DNA from: JAUXFS01 sp050329575
GTDB taxonomy: Bacteria; Pseudomonadota; Alphaproteobacteria; Rhodospirillales; Defluviicoccaceae
DNA length: 27,768 bases
Reading direction: 5' to 3'
Assembly: GCA_050329575.1 (NCBI GenBank)
Contig: JBHJOP010000057.1
Location: 1-27,768, forward strand
How positions within the stretch are numbered: the stretch's first letter is position 1; each line of letters opens with the position of its first letter. The notes under the pieces are model-generated. The model did no database searches. It was given only the letters and a program-made list of their open reading frames with translations, and was not told the DNA's origin. Of this stretch, positions 6,653 to 14,277 are shown one piece after another. The translations under genes were made by a program, and so were the position numbers.

Positions 6653-7987
6653 ATGACGCCCGCGACGGCGCAGGGCGCACCGCCGCCGCCGGCGGCAACG
6701 GCGGTGGCGGCGCGGGCGCTCGCGCTCGATCTGCTCGATTGTGTCTTCGGCCGCCGGCGCCCGCTCGACGAAGCCCTCGAGAGCCATCCGGACGCCGGCC
6801 GTCTCGACCGCCGCGACCGGGCGTTCGCGCTCAACCTCGCCGTCACCTCGATCCGCCGCGTCGGCCAGATCGACGCGCTGATCGCCCATTGCCTGGCGCG
6901 GGCGCTGCCCGAGAAGGCGGCCGCCGTGCGCCACCTGCTGCGGCTCGGCGTCTGCCAGCTGGTGTTTCTGCGCACCCCGCCGCACGCCGCCGTCGACACC
7001 ACCGTCGCCCTCGCCCGCCGCCGCGGCCACGCCGCGCATGCCGGGCTGATCAACGCCGTGCTGCGCCGACTGGCGCGCGAAGGTCCGGCGCTCGCCGCCG
7101 CCCAGGACGCCGCCCGGCTGAACACGCCCGACTGGCTGTGGCGATCGTGGACCGAGACCTATGGCGAAGACCTCTGCCGGCGGATCGGCGAGGCCCATCT
7201 CCGCGAGCCGCCGCTCGACCTCACCGTCAACGGTACGCGCGCGCCCGCCGACCTCGCCGCCCGGCTCGCCGGCACGGTTCTTCCCACCGGCACCGTGCGC
7301 GTCGACCGGCGCGGCCCGGTGACCGCTCTCCCCGGGTTCGACAGCGGCGCCTGGTGGGTGCAGGACGCGGCGGCGGCGCTGCCGGCCCGGCTGCTGGGGG
7401 ATGTCCGCGGGTCGACGGTGGTCGATCTGTGCGCCGCGCCCGGCGGCAAGACCGCCCAACTGGCGGCCGCCGGCGCCCTCGTCACCGCCGTCGATCGCAC
7501 CCCGGAGCGGGTGGCGCGGCTGCAGGGCAACCTCGCCCGCCTCGGCCTCGACGCCGCGACGGTGGTCGCCGACGCCGCCGGGTGGCGGCCGTCGCAACCG
7601 GCGGACGCGGTGCTCCTCGACGTCCCCTGCTCGGCGACCGGCACCATCCGCCGCCATCCGGACGTCGCCTGGCTGAAGACCGCCGCCGACGCCGCCAGCC
7701 TGGCGGCCGCCCAGGACCGGCTGCTTGCCGCCGCCGTCGAGATGGTGCGCCCCGGCGGGCTGCTGGTCTACGCCGCCTGTTCGCTGCAGCCCGAGGAGGG
7801 ACCGGCGCGGATCGCCGCCCGGCTCGCCGCCGACCCTCGCATCCGGCGCGTCCCCGTCGCCGCCCCGGAGATCGGCGGCCTCGCCGAACTGCTCGACGGC
7901 AACGGCGATCTCCGCAGCCTGCCCTGTCACCTCGCCGACCAGGGGGGCGTCGACGGCTTCTATGCCGCCCGGCTGCGCCGCCTGTGA
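6653..7987 (+). CDS. rsmB: 16S rRNA (cytosine-967-C5) methyltransferase RsmB family
   Basis: The 444-aa product has a NusB-like RNA-binding domain (about 18-145) followed by a SAM-dependent methyltransferase domain (about 160-440). Motifs: SAM-binding DLCAAPGGKTAQL (258-270), catalytic motif IV DVPCSATGTIRRHP with C326, and motif VI YAACSLQPEEG with C376. The two cysteines are the nucleophile and the general acid/release residue of RNA m5C methyltransferases. The likely target is C967 of 16S rRNA. A GTG 30 bases upstream (6623) lies inside htpX; I chose the ATG at 6653, just past the htpX stop. Linkage to htpX, the heparinase-like gene and purH is typical of alphaproteobacteria. Confidence 0.93.
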   Translation: MTPATAQGAPPPPAATAVAARALALDLLDCVFGRRRPLDEALESHPDAGRLDRRDRAFALNLAVTSIRRVGQIDALIAHCLARALPEKAAAVRHLLRLGVCQLVFLRTPPHAAVDTTVALARRRGHAAHAGLINAVLRRLAREGPALAAAQDAARLNTPDWLWRSWTETYGEDLCRRIGEAHLREPPLDLTVNGTRAPADLAARLAGTVLPTGTVRVDRRGPVTALPGFDSGAWWVQDAAAALPARLLGDVRGSTVVDLCAAPGGKTAQLAAAGALVTAVDRTPERVARLQGNLARLGLDAATVVADAAGWRPSQPADAVLLDVPCSATGTIRRHPDVAWLKTAADAASLAAAQDRLLAAAVEMVRPGGLLVYAACSLQPEEGPARIAARLAADPRIRRVPVAAPEIGGLAELLDGNGDLRSLPCHLADQGGVDGFYAARLRRL

Positions 7988-8041
7988 GCGGCGCGCCGCC
8001 TTGCGGGGGCGGTCGGATCCTGGTACCAGAGCCCGGTCGCG

Positions 8042-9763
8042 ATGTCTCTTCAGGATCCGCCCTCCCGCCCCCCGTCCGTCACCGCCTCCCTGGTGCGATC
8101 GGCTGGTGACGCGGTGGCCGGCCTTGCGGTCGCCCTCTCCCCGGCGCGCGGCCGCGAGGCGTTGCGCGCGCTGTTCTACCGATCGGCGCTCTATCGCCGG
8201 ATCCTCGGGCGCGGAATCTTCGGGACCCGGCCGGTCGACGAGGTCCGCCTGGTCTATCCGGAGAACTGGCCCGAGGACGAGCCGGCCGCCGAGGCGCTGC
8301 TGGGCGGCGAGCTGCTGCTGGCCGGCCGCCGACTGCCGGTCGGGCGGGTGCCGTGGACGCCGCCGCCGGCGGGCGTCGTCGCCGAGCGCCTGCACGGGTT
8401 CGCGTGGCTCGCCGATCTCAAGGCGGCGGGCGACGAGGCGGCCCAGGTGCGGGCGCGGGAACTGGTCGACGGCTGGATCGCGTCGAACGCCGGGTGGAGC
8501 CTGCCAGCGTGGCGCGCGGACGTGCTCGGACGGCGCCTCGCCGCCTGGCTCGCCGCGTCCGACTTCCTGCTCGCCGGTGCCGACGACGCGTTCCGGCAGC
8601 GGTTCGTGCAGTCGGCCGCCGTCCAGGCCCGCCACCACCTGCGCACCGCCGGGCAGCGGAGCGGCGACGCCGGTGCCATCGCCGCCGTCGCCGGCCGGAT
8701 CGCGGCGGTGCTCTGCCTCGGCCTCGGCAGCCTGGACGCGGCGCTGGAGCAGTTGCGCCGGGAGATCGATCGCCAGGTGCTGTCCGACGGCGGTCACGTC
8801 CAGCGCTGCCCGGCCGTCCATCTCGCGGTGCTGCGCGACCTGCTCGGCATCCGCGCCGCGCTGCAGTCCGCGCAGCGGGAGCCGCCGCTGGTGCTGCAGG
8901 GCGCCATCGACCGGATGACGCCGATGCTGCGCACGTTCCGTCTCGGCGACGGCGGTCTGGCGCTGTTCAACGGCGGCAAGGAGGAGGACCACCGGCTGAT
9001 CGGCGCGGTGCTCGCCAAGGCGGGCGGCAAGGACAAGGCGCTCGCCAGCGCCCCCCACACCGGCTTCGAGCGCCTCGCCGCCGGACGGACGGCGATCGTC
9101 GTCGATACCGGCGCACCGCCGCCACCCGGCGCCGACAGGCTGGCCCACGCCGGCCCGCTGGCGTTCGAGATGAGCGCCGGCCGCAACCGGATCGTCGTCA
9201 ATTGCGGCACCTTCGTCGGCGACGACCCGCGCTGGCGGGCGGCGATGCGCTCGACCCTCGCCCACTCGACGGTCACCGTCGACAGCGCCAGCGCGCTGGC
9301 GGTCGCCGCCGACGGCGGCCTCCGGCATCGGCGGGTCCGCGTCACCGCGCTGCGGCGGGAGGCCGACGGGGCGATCTGGCTCGAGGCCAGTCACGACGGC
9401 TACCGCCGGCGGTTCGGTCTCGTCCACAAGCGGCGGCTGTACCTCGCGGCCGACGGCGACGACATCCGCGGCGAGGACGAGCTGGAGGGCCGCGGCGGGC
9501 GGTCGTTCGGGGTCCGCTTCCACCTGCATCCGCACGTGCAGGCGTCGCTGACCCAGGACGGCACCGCCGTGCTGCTGAAGCCGCCGACCGGGCGTGGCTG
9601 GCGGTTCCTCGCCGTCGGCGGCCGCATCGGTCTCGACGAAAGCGCCTACCTCGGTGTCTCCGACGTGCCGCGACGAACCGAGCAGATCGTCGTCTCCGGC
9701 CCGCTGGCGGGCAAGGGCGCGCTGGTCAAGTGGGCGTTCCGCCGCGAGGGCGACGCCGGCTGA
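8042..9763 (+). CDS. Heparinase II/III family protein
   Basis: The 573-aa product has an alpha-helical N-terminal toroid-like region (to about 300) with YPENWPEDE, LHGFAWLADLKAAG, LSDGGHVQRCPAVHLAVLRDLLGIR and FRLGDGGLALFNGG. A beta-rich heparinase II/III C-terminal domain follows (about 340-560) with LAHAGPLAFEMSAGRNRIVVNCG and HSTVTVDSAS. Family members are polysaccharide lyases. This alphaproteobacterial subgroup sits beside rsmB and purH and has no proven substrate. No signal peptide is visible, unlike secreted heparinases. No ribosome site precedes the ATG at 8042; a later GTG near 8094 is an alternative. TTGCGG-N17-TACCAG at 8001-8029 is a weak possible promoter. Confidence 0.9.
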   Translation: MSLQDPPSRPPSVTASLVRSAGDAVAGLAVALSPARGREALRALFYRSALYRRILGRGIFGTRPVDEVRLVYPENWPEDEPAAEALLGGELLLAGRRLPVGRVPWTPPPAGVVAERLHGFAWLADLKAAGDEAAQVRARELVDGWIASNAGWSLPAWRADVLGRRLAAWLAASDFLLAGADDAFRQRFVQSAAVQARHHLRTAGQRSGDAGAIAAVAGRIAAVLCLGLGSLDAALEQLRREIDRQVLSDGGHVQRCPAVHLAVLRDLLGIRAALQSAQREPPLVLQGAIDRMTPMLRTFRLGDGGLALFNGGKEEDHRLIGAVLAKAGGKDKALASAPHTGFERLAAGRTAIVVDTGAPPPPGADRLAHAGPLAFEMSAGRNRIVVNCGTFVGDDPRWRAAMRSTLAHSTVTVDSASALAVAADGGLRHRRVRVTALRREADGAIWLEASHDGYRRRFGLVHKRRLYLAADGDDIRGEDELEGRGGRSFGVRFHLHPHVQASLTQDGTAVLLKPPTGRGWRFLAVGGRIGLDESAYLGVSDVPRRTEQIVVSGPLAGKGALVKWAFRREGDAG

Positions 9764-9836
9764 GGGGGGTGCGACCGCGGCCGTCCTCTGCTATACCGCC
9801 CAGCCGATGGCATCACCGCGGGGGAGACAGGGGCCG

Positions 9837-11405
9837 ATGACCGAGACCATTCGCCGGGCGCTGATATCCGTTACCGACAAGACCGGTCTGGAGGCGCTCG
9901 CCCGCTTCCTCGCCGCCAGCGGCGTCGAAATCCTGTCCACCGGCGGCTCGGCGAAGGCGATCCGCGCCATCGGCGTGCCGGTGGTCGAGGTTTCCGACCA
10001 CACCGGATTTCCGGAGATCATGGGCGGCCGGGTCAAGACCCTGCAGCCGAAGATCCACGGCGGGCTGCTCGCCGTCCGCGGCGATGCCGACCACGCACGG
10101 GCGATGGTCGAGCACGGCATCGCGCCGATCGATCTCCTGGTCGTCAACCTCTATCCGTTCGAGGCGACGGTCGCCGCCGGGGCACCGTTCGCGGACTGCA
10201 TCGAGAACATCGACATCGGCGGGCCGGCCCTGATCCGCGCCGCCGCCAAGAACCACGCCTTCGTCACCGTCGTCGTCGATCCGGCCGACTATGGCGAACT
10301 GATCGCGGAGATGGGGACGGGGGGCGCCACCTCGGACGCCTTCCGCCGCCGCCTCGCCGCCAAGGCGTATGCGCGCACCGGCGCCTACGACGCGGCGATC
10401 GCCGGCTGGTTCGCGGGCGTGCTCGGCGAGCCGTTCCCCGAGCGGCTGGTGTGGGCCGGGACCCGCGGACAGGTGATGCGCTACGGCGAGAATCCCCACC
10501 AGCGCGCCGCCTTCTATCGCTCCGGCGAGGCGCGGCCGGGGGTCGCGACCGCCGAGCAGATCCAGGGCAAGGAACTCAGCTTCAACAACCTCAACGACAC
10601 CGACGCCGCCTTCGAGCTGGTCGCCGAGTTCGAACCGCCGGCGGTGGCGATCATCAAGCACGCCAATCCGTGCGGCGTCGCCGTCGCCGACACCCTGGCC
10701 GAAGCCTATGCCAAGGCGCTGGCCTCGGATCCGGTCAGCGCCTTCGGCGGCATCATCGCCGTCAACCGGCCGCTCGACGCCGCCACCGCCGAGGCGATCG
10801 CCGGGCTGTTCGTCGAGGTGATCATCGCGCCCGCGGTCGAGGCCGAGGCCCGCGCGGTGCTGGCGGCGAAGAAGAACCTGCGGGTGCTGGTCGCCGGCGC
10901 GGTGCCGGATGCGACGGCGGCGGGGATGACGCTGCGCTCGCTCGCCGGCGGCTATCTGCTGCAGAGCCGCGACGCCGCGCTCACCGCCGGCGAATTCCGG
11001 GTGGTGACCCGACGGGCGCCGACCAACGCCGAGACGACCGATCTCGCGTTCGCGTGGCGGGTCGCCAAGCACACCAAGTCCAACGCTATCGTCTTCGCCC
11101 GCGACGGGGCGACCGTCGGGGTCGGTGCCGGCCAGATGAGCCGCGTCGATTCGGCCCGCATCGCCGCCTGGAAGGCCGCCGATGCGGCGGTGGCGGCGGG
11201 CGAGAGCGGGCGGCGAACCGACGGCGCGGTGGTCGCCTCCGATGCCTTCTTCCCGTTCGCCGACGGCCTGCTCGCCGCCGCCGATGCGGGCGCGACCGCG
11301 GTGATCCAGCCGGGCGGCTCGGTGCGCGACGACGAGGTGATCGCGGCGGCCGACGAGCGGGGCCTGGCGATGGTGTTCACCGGCATGCGCCACTTCCGCC
11401 ACTGA
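9837..11405 (+). CDS. purH: Bifunctional AICAR transformylase/IMP cyclohydrolase PurH
   Basis: The 522-aa product catalyses the last two steps of de novo IMP synthesis: formylation of AICAR with 10-formyl-THF, then ring closure. The N-terminal MGS-like cyclohydrolase domain (1 to about 195) shows LISVTDKTGLE, GGRVKTLQPKIHGG (63-76) and GGPALIRAAAKNH (128-140). The C-terminal transformylase domain carries RYGENPHQ and the catalytic pair K274-H275 in IIKHANPCGVA. It ends with GMRHFRH. An in-frame ATG 30 bases upstream is possible, but MTETIRRALISVTDK is the standard start. The gene is preceded by a 73-bp gap after the heparinase-like gene. A large gene-poor region begins at its stop. Confidence 0.98.
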   Translation: MTETIRRALISVTDKTGLEALARFLAASGVEILSTGGSAKAIRAIGVPVVEVSDHTGFPEIMGGRVKTLQPKIHGGLLAVRGDADHARAMVEHGIAPIDLLVVNLYPFEATVAAGAPFADCIENIDIGGPALIRAAAKNHAFVTVVVDPADYGELIAEMGTGGATSDAFRRRLAAKAYARTGAYDAAIAGWFAGVLGEPFPERLVWAGTRGQVMRYGENPHQRAAFYRSGEARPGVATAEQIQGKELSFNNLNDTDAAFELVAEFEPPAVAIIKHANPCGVAVADTLAEAYAKALASDPVSAFGGIIAVNRPLDAATAEAIAGLFVEVIIAPAVEAEARAVLAAKKNLRVLVAGAVPDATAAGMTLRSLAGGYLLQSRDAALTAGEFRVVTRRAPTNAETTDLAFAWRVAKHTKSNAIVFARDGATVGVGAGQMSRVDSARIAAWKAADAAVAAGESGRRTDGAVVASDAFFPFADGLLAAADAGATAVIQPGGSVRDDEVIAAADERGLAMVFTGMRHFRH

Positions 11406-11609
11406 CCGGCGGCGACGGCCACAGTCGGACCGGGATCGATGGCGGGGCGGATCGCGTTCCGAACGTCGCCGATCGGCATGGCATCGGGATGCACCGGGGG
11501 CTCCGGGCGCGAGACACGCCACCGCTGTCGCGTCCCGAACCCGGCGCTCCGACCTCTCCTTGGGATGCCCCCGACGGCGGCGCCGGCGAGCAGTCGCGGT
11601 CGGATCGAC

Positions 11610-11638
11610 TTGACGAAGACCCCGGTATGGGGTAATCT
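11610..11638 (+). promoter_or_regulatory. Predicted promoter of the C1-peptidase block
   Basis: TTGACG (11610-11615) and TAATCT (11633-11638) are separated by exactly 17 bp. The -35 matches consensus at five of six positions and the -10 at three. It lies about 200 bp after purH, where the sequence changes from very GC-rich to clearly AT-richer. Transcription from about 11645 would give a leader of about 360 bases before the peptidase ATG. Confidence 0.5.
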
Positions 11639-11639
11639 T

Positions 11640-12003
11640 GTCTCTAATTAAAGTGGAATCGTTCTGCCGTTTTTCGGTCGATAAGGTGGTGGCGTTATGT
11701 ATCGGCCACCGTTTTTCGGGGAGGGAACGTCAGCGCGGATGCAAAATTTCCATCGTTCTGTTGCGTAACCACGTCTCCTGAGCAACGTTGAGTGGTCTGA
11801 TTTATAGACTCAATCATCGTTGTATCGTAATGGCGGAGAGGAGAGCTGTGGTTTGTTCATGGATTATCAGTGGAGTCTTTATTTTCTGGCGTGCGTACGA
11901 TGAAGGTATTCGGTTTTTGCGGAGAGAAGTTCCTTTCGATTGCGGGTCTTGGCGTTGATCTCTTGGCTTCGTCTTGGGAGCCAACCGTTGGAGGAGAAAT
12001 CAC
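11640..12003 (+). other. AT-richer leader region before the C1 peptidase
   Basis: About 360 bp with markedly lower GC than its surroundings. CCGTTTTTCGG occurs twice (11667-11677 and 11709-11719). A dyad TTGAGT/ACTCAA (11788-11793 and 11808-11813) can be extended inward by TCT/AGA. GTTGC and GCAAC form another possible arm pair just before it. A very small frame, ATG 11830 or GTG 11848 to TGA 11958 (42 or 36 codons), has AGGAG before the GTG; I see no homology and do not call it a gene. The 11406-11609 part, after purH, holds nothing I can name. The whole may be a structured, regulated 5' leader, but this is inference. Confidence 0.4.
11688..11716 (+). terminator. Weak hairpin plus T-run in the leader (possible attenuator)
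   Basis: GGTGGC (11688-11693) can pair with GCCACC (11705-11710) over an 11-base loop, and five T residues follow at 11712-11716. It is short for an intrinsic terminator but correctly arranged. It lies about 45 bases into the predicted peptidase transcript, so it could be an attenuator or could end read-through from purH. Confidence 0.35.
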
Positions 12004-13107
12004 ATGGCTGAGAGTACGTTCTCGCTGAGGGAGGTGTCCGCCGCGATCGCCCGCGAAGGGCTGGACTGGCAAGCGGGGGAGAACCAGTTGACGGCGATGG
12101 CCGACGAGGAGCGCCGCCGCTTCCTCGGCGTCGTGGTCACGCCGGAAGAGCGGGCGCGACTCGCCGCCGAATGCAGGTCGATGGCCGCGGTGGAGCAGCA
12201 GACCTTCGCCACCCGGTTCGCGGCGCCGGCCAGTTTCGACTGGCGGAACGTCAGCGGCGCCAACTACGTCACCGAGGTCAAGAACCAGGGCTCATGCGGC
12301 TCGTGCGTGTCGTTCTGCAGCTGCGCGGTGATCGAGTCGGCGATCCGCATCAAGCTCGGCAATCCCAGCTACGCCGTCGACCTCTCGGAAGCGTTCATGC
12401 AGTTCTGCGGTGGCGGCAGCTGTAGTGGCTGGGGCCTCACCTCCGGTCTCGCCTTCGCCAAGAGCACGGGCGTCACCGACGAGGCCTGTATGCCCTATCA
12501 GCCGCAGAACATGAATTGCCAGGCGAGCCGTTGCAGCGACTGGCAGAACCGGTTGACGAAGATCAAGGATTACGCGGCGCACAGCACCATGGAGGCGCGC
12601 AAGAACGCGATCGCCACCAAGGGCCCGGTGCTCGCCGGGATGGCCGTCTATACCGATTTCTACGGCTATTCCAGCGGCATCTACCAGAAGACGTCGACCG
12701 CCACGCTGGAGGGTTACCACTGCATCGCCGTCGTCGGCTACAACGACGCCCAGCAGTACTGGATCATCAAGAACAGCTGGGGAAAGGGGTGGGGCCAAAG
12801 CGGCTTCTGTTTCCTCCGCTACGGCCAGAACGACATCCTGATCGACACCGAGTGGGCGTTCTACACCGTCGAGGTGGAGATTGCCAAGGCGTGGCACAGC
12901 AATGTGACGGTCACCCAGGTGTATGCGACGCCGCATTCCAAGAATGCGTGGGCGCATCTGCAAGGGCTCGGCTGGCGCAAGATCGAGCCGGTCAGCAACG
13001 ACGGCGTCACCAACACCCTGGCGCTGTTGACCTATGCCCGCGCCCATGGCCGCAAGGTCTCCGTCTACGCCGACGGCGATCAGATCTACCAGGCCTACAT
13101 GCTGTAG
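12004..13107 (+). CDS. Papain-family (C1) cysteine peptidase with C-terminal accessory domain
   Basis: The 367-aa product starts at an ATG with GGAGGAG 7 bases upstream. Residues 1-75 form a short pro-region-like segment (ENQLTAMADEERRRFLG resembles the end of I29 propeptides). The peptidase domain (about 75-290) has the oxyanion Gln and catalytic Cys in NQGSCGSCVSF (Q95, C101), His in GYHCIAVVGY (H239) and Asn in IIKNSWGKGWG (N257). The residue after C101 is Val, where most C1 enzymes have Trp. No signal peptide is visible although there are 12 cysteines. Residues about 297-367 form a separate domain (TQVYATPHSKNAWAHL ... DGVTN ... QAYM) that is repeated as the next gene. Downstream genes include a chagasin-type inhibitor of exactly this peptidase class. 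The natural substrate is unknown. Confidence 0.93.
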   Translation: MAESTFSLREVSAAIAREGLDWQAGENQLTAMADEERRRFLGVVVTPEERARLAAECRSMAAVEQQTFATRFAAPASFDWRNVSGANYVTEVKNQGSCGSCVSFCSCAVIESAIRIKLGNPSYAVDLSEAFMQFCGGGSCSGWGLTSGLAFAKSTGVTDEACMPYQPQNMNCQASRCSDWQNRLTKIKDYAAHSTMEARKNAIATKGPVLAGMAVYTDFYGYSSGIYQKTSTATLEGYHCIAVVGYNDAQQYWIIKNSWGKGWGQSGFCFLRYGQNDILIDTEWAFYTVEVEIAKAWHSNVTVTQVYATPHSKNAWAHLQGLGWRKIEPVSNDGVTNTLALLTYARAHGRKVSVYADGDQIYQAYML

Positions 13108-13181
13108 GCGCCGGAGCGAGCGCGCACCGAGGACGAGCTGTAACAACCCGATACAAACCCCGTGGAGCAGGAGCATACGCC

Positions 13182-13394
13182 ATGTGGACGAAGATCAACC
13201 AAGTCTATTCGACCTCCCACTCGCAGAATGCCTGGGCGCATCTGGTCGGCACCAACAAGTGGCACAAGGTGCTGACCGGGGCTGCGGACGGCGTGACCAA
13301 CGTCTTTCTGATCCTGAGCGCGGCGAAGGCGAGCGACCGGCAGGTCTACGTGGCCACGGACGGCTCCGGCAACATCACCGCCGCCTATATGTAG
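13182..13394 (+). CDS. Stand-alone copy of the C1-peptidase C-terminal domain
   Basis: A 70-aa product with GGAGCAGGAG in front of the ATG, 74 bp after the peptidase stop. It aligns over nearly its whole length with residues about 304-366 of the peptidase, and about half of some 65 positions are identical. Shared blocks are QVYxTxHSxNAWAHL, DGVTN, and VxVxxDG then AYM. The length and conserved Trp, His and Asp suggest a small compact beta-rich domain, possibly a recognition or dimerisation module. It might compete with, or complement, the tethered domain. I do not know a named family for it. Confidence 0.85.
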   Translation: MWTKINQVYSTSHSQNAWAHLVGTNKWHKVLTGAADGVTNVFLILSAAKASDRQVYVATDGSGNITAAYM

Positions 13395-13465
13395 GCGGAG
13401 GCCCCGGGCGCTCCGCCGCCCCGGCGGCGGGTTCGCCCTGCGGAACAGCGAGAAGGAGAACGGCC

Positions 13466-13882
13466 GTGACATCGGAGATTGTGATTCGGATTTCGGTTCC
13501 GCTGGACGGCGCTGACGGCGCCAGGGTCCTCTCGGCCGCCGCCGCGACGGAGGCCCCGGGGCCGATGGCGATCGAGCAGCTGTCCCTGGCGGGCGCCGGG
13601 GCGGCGCCCGCACCCATGGCCCCGGAGGCGCTGGCGATGGTGACCGCGACCGCGGGGGGGCCGCCGCCGCCGCCCATGGACGTCGTCGCCCTCGCCCTCG
13701 GCGCGCCCGAAGCCGGCCCGACGCCGGTGGCGCTGGGCGAACTGGAGCTGCTGGGGGCCGCGCCGGCGCCAATGCCGATCGGCGAGGCGGCGGCGACCGG
13801 AGAGGGGCCGATGCCGATGCCGCCGGAGCAACTCGCCGTCGCAGCCGAGGAGGGCAAGGGCGGCAAGGAGCGCAAGCGATAG
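13466..13882 (+). CDS. Low-complexity repeat protein in the peptidase block
   Basis: A 138-aa product starting at a GTG with AAGGAG about 8 bases upstream. After a short beta-like start (TSEIVIRISVPL) it consists of about six imperfect repeats of roughly 16 residues (about 30-130). The core pattern is PxPM-xx-EQLxLxGA, seen as GPMAIEQLSLAGA, APMAPEALAMV, PPMDVVALALGA, TPVALGELELLGA, APMPIGEAAA and MPMPPEQLAVAAEE. It ends in a basic tail, KGGKERKR. There are no cysteines, signal peptide or membrane helices. Third-position GC is high, so the frame could be questioned, but the ribosome site, position and repeat regularity support it. Possible roles are a peptidase substrate, scaffold or precursor; function unknown. 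Confidence 0.65.
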   Translation: MTSEIVIRISVPLDGADGARVLSAAAATEAPGPMAIEQLSLAGAGAAPAPMAPEALAMVTATAGGPPPPPMDVVALALGAPEAGPTPVALGELELLGAAPAPMPIGEAAATGEGPMPMPPEQLAVAAEEGKGGKERKR

Positions 13883-13950
13883 CCCCGGGGGGGAGGGGGG
13901 ATCGCGCCCGTGCCGACGACGGCTGACGCTGGCGGGCGGAGGGCCGGCCG

Positions 13951-14277
13951 ATGGCGATGGTGACGCTAGACGCGGCCGACAACGGCACGACCGTCACCGT
14001 GCCGGTCGGGGCAACGATCGAGGTGCGGCTGGCGGAGAACCCGACGACCGGTTTCCGCTGGGCGCTCGAGCCGATCGCCGCCGACTCGCTCGTCGCCCTC
14101 GACGACCGCTACGAGCCGGCACCGCCGATGCGGATCGGCAGCGGGGGCACCCGCATCTTCCGCTTCCGCGCCGTCGCAGCGGGTTCGGCCGCGCTGGCCC
14201 TCCGCCACTGGCAGGCGTGGTCGGGCGAGGAGTCGATCACCGAGCGGTTTGCGGTGGAGTTGTGCATCGTCCCCTGA
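13951..14277 (+). CDS. Chagasin-like (I42) cysteine peptidase inhibitor
   Basis: A 108-aa product with GGAGGG about 8 bases before the ATG. It shows the three loop motifs of the I42 family, tight-binding inhibitors of C1 cysteine peptidases. The first is NPTTGFRW (30-37), the L4 wedge inserted in the active site. The second is a Gly-rich loop, IGSGGTRIF (62-70). The third is LRHWQAW (84-90), in place of the common RPW-type motif. No signal peptide is visible, so inhibitor and peptidase would act in the same compartment. Its place at the end of the peptidase block strongly suggests that it restrains the peptidase encoded 0.8 kb upstream. Confidence 0.88.
   Translation: MAMVTLDAADNGTTVTVPVGATIEVRLAENPTTGFRWALEPIAADSLVALDDRYEPAPPMRIGSGGTRIFRFRAVAAGSAALALRHWQAWSGEESITERFAVELCIVP

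Noticed and set aside
3930..6656. 908-residue plus-strand frame across the DUF1538 genes and htpX
   Set aside because: Its composition (Asp/Arg/Gln/His-rich) shows a shadow frame; real genes with recognisable families lie on the other strand or in another frame.
6527..9535. 1002-residue minus-strand frame across rsmB and the heparinase-like gene
   Set aside because: It is antisense to two recognisable genes, and no domain is visible.
11830..11958. Small frame (36 or 42 codons) in the peptidase leader
   Set aside because: AGGAG precedes the GTG at 11848, but the peptide has no recognisable features. It is kept as a note in the leader entry and not called a gene.
12292..13176. 294-residue minus-strand frame opposite the C1 peptidase
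   Set aside because: The peptidase frame has catalytic motifs and a ribosome site; the opposite frame has neither.
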